Below, in pieces: positions 6,678 through 9,967 of a DNA stretch of 9,967 nt. The first letter of the stretch is position 1. Each line of letters begins with the position of its first letter. The DNA is taken from NCBI GenBank assembly GCA_018262135.1, contig JAGTSD010000037.1, positions 1 to 9,967 on the forward strand, read 5' to 3'. The DNA is from Pseudomonadota bacterium (lineage in GTDB: Bacteria; Pseudomonadota; Gammaproteobacteria; Competibacterales; Competibacteraceae). The notes beneath the pieces are model-generated. The model was not told where the DNA came from. It worked only from the letters and a program-made list of their open reading frames with translations, and made no database searches. The position numbers and the translations under genes are program-made.

Positions 6678-7361
6678 ATGCGCATTCTGATCATCGAGGA
6701 TGAAGCCGCCCTGCTGGAGCGGGTGACCGCCCAGTTGCGCGAGCAGGGCTACGCTGTGGACAGCGCCGCCGACGGCCGCACCGGCCTGTATCTCGGCCAG
6801 GAATACCCGCTCGACGCGGCGGTCGTGGATCTCGGTCTGCCCGATCTCTCGGGCATCGAGGTCATCCGGCGCTGGCGAGCGGCGGGACGCAAGTTCCCGG
6901 TGCTGATCCTGACTGCCCGCGGCCGCTGGCAGGACAAGGTCGAGGGGCTGGAAGCCGGAGCCGATGATTATCTGGTCAAACCGTTCTACACGGAAGAGTT
7001 GCTGGCGCGGCTGCGGGCGCTGATCCGCCGCACCGGCGGCTGGACCCAGGCGGTGCTCCGCTGCGGCCCCATCGCTCTGGACACCGGCGCCCAGCAGGTG
7101 ACCCTCGCCGGCCAGGCGGTGGAACTGACCGCCTACGAATACAAGCTGCTGGAATACCTGATGCTGCACGCGGGCACGGTCATCTCCAAGACCGAACTGA
7201 CCGAGCACCTCTATCAGGAAGACGAGGATCGCGACAGCAACGTGCTGGAAGTGCTGGTGGGCCGGCTGCGCCGCAAGCTCGACCCCGACCGCGATCTCAA
7301 CCCCATCGAAACCCTGCGGGGACGGGGCTACCGGTTCCGGCTGGAACGGACCGCTGGCTGA
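6678..7361 (+). CDS. phoP: PhoP-like OmpR-family response regulator
   Basis: A 227-residue regulator. The receiver domain (1-115) has the acidic pocket E7/D8, phosphoacceptor D51, T79 and K101. The stretch WQDKVEGLEAGADDYLVKPF around K101 matches enterobacterial PhoP closely. A winged-helix DNA-binding domain covers about 125-222, with LTAYEYKLLEYL, VLVGRLRRKLD and TLRGRGYRF, again the PhoP pattern. It should bind direct repeats upstream of its targets when phosphorylated by the kinase encoded six bases downstream. No good ribosome site precedes the ATG, so coupling to the PepSY gene or use of a leader is possible. The gene symbol rests on similarity to the PhoP sub-group and on the PhoQ-like partner; orthology in regulon and signal is not shown. 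Confidence 0.9.
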   Translation: MRILIIEDEAALLERVTAQLREQGYAVDSAADGRTGLYLGQEYPLDAAVVDLGLPDLSGIEVIRRWRAAGRKFPVLILTARGRWQDKVEGLEAGADDYLVKPFYTEELLARLRALIRRTGGWTQAVLRCGPIALDTGAQQVTLAGQAVELTAYEYKLLEYLMLHAGTVISKTELTEHLYQEDEDRDSNVLEVLVGRLRRKLDPDRDLNPIETLRGRGYRFRLERTAG

Positions 7362-7367
7362 GCGCCG

Positions 7368-8741
7368 ATGCGTTCCCTGCGCGGCCGCCTGCTGATCGGT
7401 GCCAGCGTCGTGTTGGCTGCCTTTCTCGGCCTGACCGGCCTGAGCCTGGACCGGGCGTTCCGCGACAGCGCCCTGGCTGCCGTGAAGGACCGCCTGCAAG
7501 CGCAGGTCTACATGCTGCTGGGCGCGGTCAACCTGGATGCCTTCAACCGCCTGACCCTGCCGCAGACCCTGCCCGAGGCCCGTTTTTCCACCCCGGATTC
7601 CGGCCTGTACGCCGATCTGATGGACAGTCAGGGCAATCTGGTGTGGCACTCACCGTCCATGCTGGGTCTGGCGCTGCCCTTCTTTCCGGCGGTACGCAAT
7701 CCCGGCGATACCCAGTTCGCGCCGCTGGAAGCCTCCGACGGGACACCGTTGTTCGTGCTGGCCTTCACGGTCAGTTGGGAAATCGCCCGCAATCAATATC
7801 AGCTCTACACCTTCCGGGTCGCCGAAACCCGCCAGGATTTCGACGATCAGGTCTGGAGCTTCCGGCGCGGCCTGTGGGGCTGGCTGCTGGCCTCGACCGC
7901 GGTGCTGCTGGCGGCGCAGGGCCTGATCCTGCGCTGGAGCCTGAAACCTTTGCGCCGGGTCGCCACCGAAGTCAAGGAGATCGAAACCGGCCGCCGGGAC
8001 GAACTGAGCGGCGGCTATCCCGAGGAATTGCAGCCGCTGACGATGAACCTGAACGCCCTGCTCCGCCAGGGTCGCGCCCATCTGGAACGCTACCGCAACG
8101 CGCTGGGCGACCTGGCACACAGTTTGAAAACCCCGCTGGCAGTGGCGCGCGGCGCGTTGGACAGCAACGCCGACCCCGGCGAGTTGCGCCGCACTCTGGG
8201 CGAACAGATGGAGCGGATGAACCGCACGGTGGACTATCAGTTGCAGCGGGCCGCCGCTGCCGGCCGCATCGCCCTGAGCGCCCCGCTGCCAGTCGCGCCC
8301 GTCGCCCGCAAGATTCTGGATTCGCTGGCCAAGGTCTACGCCGACCGCGCTCCGCAATTACGCGCCGAAATCGCTGCGACGACGGTGTTCTATGGCGATG
8401 AAGGCGATCTGCTGGAAATCCTCGGCAACCTGGCCGACAACGCCTGCAAGTGGTGTCGCCGGCAGGTGGTAGTAAGAGCCTGGCCCACCGATCACGAGAG
8501 GCGCACGGAACTGGTAGTGGAAGTCGAGGACGATGGTCCCGGCATTCCTCCTGACCAGGCCCCGCTGCTGCTCAACCGCGGCCAGCGCGCCGATCCTACA
8601 GTCGCCGGCCACGGCATCGGGCTGGCGGTGGTCCGCGATCTGGTCGAGGAGGTCTACTACGGCCGGCTGGAGATCGGGCGGGGCGCGCTGGGCGGAGCGC
8701 GGGTACGGGCGCGGCTGCGGTTCCAGGCCAACGGGGGCTGA
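7368..8741 (+). CDS. phoQ: PhoQ-like sensor histidine kinase
   Basis: A 457-residue inner-membrane kinase. Membrane segments lie near residues 7-27 and 168-188 and enclose a periplasmic sensor domain of about 140 residues. A short HAMP-like linker leads to the H-box ALGDLAHSLKTPLAV with H251, almost identical to PhoQ. The ATP-binding domain has the N-box LGNLADNACKWC (N358), DDGPGIP (388-394) and GHGIGLAVV (G2, from 414), plus NRGQRADPTVAG and LGGARV as in PhoQ. The gene starts six bases after the regulator stop. The acidic cluster that enterobacterial PhoQ presents to the membrane is not evident; the equivalent stretch reads QFAPLEASDG. Signal identity (divalent cations, cationic peptides or envelope stress) therefore cannot be assumed. 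Confidence 0.9.
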   Translation: MRSLRGRLLIGASVVLAAFLGLTGLSLDRAFRDSALAAVKDRLQAQVYMLLGAVNLDAFNRLTLPQTLPEARFSTPDSGLYADLMDSQGNLVWHSPSMLGLALPFFPAVRNPGDTQFAPLEASDGTPLFVLAFTVSWEIARNQYQLYTFRVAETRQDFDDQVWSFRRGLWGWLLASTAVLLAAQGLILRWSLKPLRRVATEVKEIETGRRDELSGGYPEELQPLTMNLNALLRQGRAHLERYRNALGDLAHSLKTPLAVARGALDSNADPGELRRTLGEQMERMNRTVDYQLQRAAAAGRIALSAPLPVAPVARKILDSLAKVYADRAPQLRAEIAATTVFYGDEGDLLEILGNLADNACKWCRRQVVVRAWPTDHERRTELVVEVEDDGPGIPPDQAPLLLNRGQRADPTVAGHGIGLAVVRDLVEEVYYGRLEIGRGALGGARVRARLRFQANGG

Positions 8742-8762
8742 ATCCAGCGTCTCCAGCCGCCC
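8733..8762 (+). terminator. Possible weak hairpin after the kinase gene
   Basis: GGGGGCTG (8733-8740) can pair with CAGCC-G-CCC (8754-8762) with one bulge, right at the kinase stop. There is only a TTT beyond it, so termination would be partial, and transcription may continue into the nuclease gene. Confidence 0.25.
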
Positions 8763-8828
8763 AGCACTTTGGCCGATTTGCGGCTACTCTTTGGTATCAC
8801 GAACCACGAACGACAACAGGGATTCGCC

Positions 8829-9794
8829 ATGCCGTCCATCGCCACCTTCAACCTGTGCAATTTCGGTGCGGATGCCTCCCCTGCCCGCCTGGCGCAACTG
8901 GGCGCGATCGTTGTCCGGGAACTCGAAGCACCGGATATTCTGGCGGTGCAGGAAGTCAAGGGGGAAAGCCCGATGCTGGCGGGTGGGCAGGTTCCAGCCG
9001 ATCCGGCCTATCAGGCGCTGATCGCCGCCATCGCCCAGGCAGGTGGTCCGCGCTACGCCTTTCGGGAGATTCCGTCCCTGGCCCACCAGGACGGTGGCAT
9101 GGCCGGCGCCCACATCCGGGTCGGCCTGTTGTTCAACCCGGCGACCGTGCTGTTCCGCGACCGGGGCGATGCCGGCCCGGAGGACAGCGTCGGCATCCGC
9201 CTCGACGGTGGCCAGCCCCGCCTGACGCTCAATCCGGGCCGCATCGCTCCCACCCATCCCGCCTTCGCCGGCGACGCTCACTGTCACTGGGCGCCCAGCC
9301 GCAAGGCGCTGGCGGCGGAATTCGAGATTCAGGGCCAGCGCCTGTTTGTGATCGTCTGCCACTTCAAGTCCATGCGTTCGCTGACCCGCCGCGAGGGGGA
9401 TTACGCCAAAAAGCAGCGTCATGCCCAGGCCGAGATCGTCCACTGCTTCGCCGCCGACCTGCTGGCCTGCGATCCCCGGGCGGCCATCGTGGTGCTGGGC
9501 GATTTGAACGACGTGCCAGGCTCCAAAACCCTGAAGCTGTTAAAGGGCGAGGTATTCCACAACCTGCTGGAGGATTTACCGCGCGGGCAGGCCTATACCC
9601 GCCGTCATGGTGGCCAGCCGCAGGGACTGGACCACATTCTGGTCAGCCCGGTGCTGCGCCACGGCGCGGTGGTGCGCATCCCGCACCTCAACAGCGACGC
9701 CGCACCCGGCGAACCGGAACCGGCCAGCGACCACGATCCGGTGGTGGCGGCATTGCCGGCTTTGCTAACCAGTCAGCCCGTTACATTGGATTGA
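8829..9794 (+). CDS. Endonuclease/exonuclease/phosphatase-family enzyme
   Basis: A 321-residue member of the EEP (DNase I-like) superfamily, which hydrolyses phosphodiester or phosphomonoester bonds with a divalent metal. The core motifs are intact: ATFNLCNF near the start (N8), ILAVQEV with metal ligand E42, CHFKS with H178, GDLND 224-228, GLDHILVS, and catalytic SDHDP 300-304. No signal peptide or membrane segment is seen, so it is probably cytoplasmic; substrate (DNA, RNA, lipid or sugar phosphate) cannot be told. AGGGA at 8818-8822, six bases before the ATG at 8829, decides the start; a TTG at 8769 in the same frame would add 20 unconvincing residues. It follows the PhoQ-like gene by 87 bases, with no clear promoter. 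Its stop abuts the stop of the convergent gene. Confidence 0.8.
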   Translation: MPSIATFNLCNFGADASPARLAQLGAIVVRELEAPDILAVQEVKGESPMLAGGQVPADPAYQALIAAIAQAGGPRYAFREIPSLAHQDGGMAGAHIRVGLLFNPATVLFRDRGDAGPEDSVGIRLDGGQPRLTLNPGRIAPTHPAFAGDAHCHWAPSRKALAAEFEIQGQRLFVIVCHFKSMRSLTRREGDYAKKQRHAQAEIVHCFAADLLACDPRAAIVVLGDLNDVPGSKTLKLLKGEVFHNLLEDLPRGQAYTRRHGGQPQGLDHILVSPVLRHGAVVRIPHLNSDAAPGEPEPASDHDPVVAALPALLTSQPVTLD

Positions 9795-9967
9795 CTACCG
9801 CAATCTACGTGAACGAGCTGCTTTCAGGTTATATCGCGGTCTCGATTCCAGCAGTGGTAGTTGGGAACCTGAGGAACCGACTCTGATCCCAAGGTTTTCG
9901 AGAATTGAGCACGGGATCGCTAATTGTTCCAGGGAGCGCGGCTCCACTTTGATCGCACCGTCGCCAT
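9795..9967 (-). CDS. C-terminal end of a gene from the right, possibly DNA methyltransferase
   Basis: On the minus strand a frame is open from the right edge (codon at 9965-9963) to a TAG at 9797-9795, giving 56 residues that begin with GDGAIKVEPRSLEQLAIP. The pattern G(G/D)G..K(V/I)EPR.LE.L.(I/V)P recalls the ends of adenine-specific DNA methyltransferases, where it precedes a tail of variable length. The rest (tail ending in ...KAARSRRLR) is basic. Codons such as AGA, CTA and TCA are more common here than in the rest of the window, and G+C is lower, as for a gene acquired by transfer. The stop directly abuts that of the nuclease gene. Family assignment is tentative; only the C terminus is visible. 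Confidence 0.5.
   Translation of the reverse strand, partial: GDGAIKVEPRSLEQLAIPCSILENLGIRVGSSGSQLPLLESRPRYNLKAARSRRLR

Noticed and set aside
6333..7649. Long minus-strand open frame across the PepSY, regulator and kinase genes
   Set aside because: Crosses three well-supported plus-strand genes and has a Gln/Ala/Gly-rich product without domains.
8742..8828. Possible promoter before the nuclease gene
   Set aside because: TTGGCC and TACTCT are only 10 bases apart and no other pair has acceptable spacing.
9798..9886. Plus-strand frame ending ...VVVGNLRNRL after the nuclease gene
   Set aside because: It is only the tail of a frame that is a shadow of the nuclease gene; the minus-strand frame here is open to the edge and looks more protein-like.

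Overview
The window is high-GC DNA (most codons end in G or C) with tightly packed genes that look proteobacterial, most likely gammaproteobacterial. The strongest lineage hint is a response regulator and sensor kinase pair that closely resembles enterobacterial PhoP/PhoQ. The overall mix (RRE protein plus ABC exporter, DUF697 GTPase, PepSY protein) would fit an environmental gammaproteobacterium such as a Competibacter relative, but that is a guess. No tRNA, rRNA, CRISPR array or insertion sequence was seen.

Layout. (1) Positions 1-2320, plus strand: the tail of a reading frame (2-73), a small PqqD-like RiPP recognition protein (112-387) and a fused membrane/ATPase ABC exporter (464-2320). 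Together they look like the right-hand end of a modified-peptide (RiPP, possibly lasso-type) export locus whose precursor and modifying enzymes would lie to the left of the window. (2) 2373-5137, minus strand: two different membrane-associated GTPases, a DUF697-type protein (3911-5137) and a larger one with two N-terminal membrane segments (2373-3914). They are joined by a 4-base GTGA stop/start overlap and so are surely co-translated. (3) 5168-5208: an intrinsic terminator on the minus strand that closes the next minus-strand gene. (4) 5269-6096, minus strand: a secreted protein of unknown function. (5) 6097-6311: a divergent promoter region with several repeated TGAATC elements and an A/T-rich dyad. 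(6) 6312-8741, plus strand: an operon of a secreted PepSY-like protein, a PhoP-like regulator and a PhoQ-like kinase. (7) 8829-9794, plus strand: an endonuclease/exonuclease/phosphatase-family enzyme. (8) 9795-9967, minus strand: the C-terminal end of a gene running in from the right, possibly a DNA methyltransferase; its stop codon directly abuts the stop of the nuclease gene.

How it fits together. The PepSY protein, regulator and kinase form an envelope-sensing unit, and the divergent secreted protein shares its control region and is a plausible target. The two GTPases form a second unit, probably acting together at the inner membrane in an unknown process. The RRE/exporter pair is a third. 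The least-explained parts are the GTPase pair, the secreted protein and the repeat-rich divergent promoter region; the RiPP locus would be the most rewarding to follow beyond the left edge.
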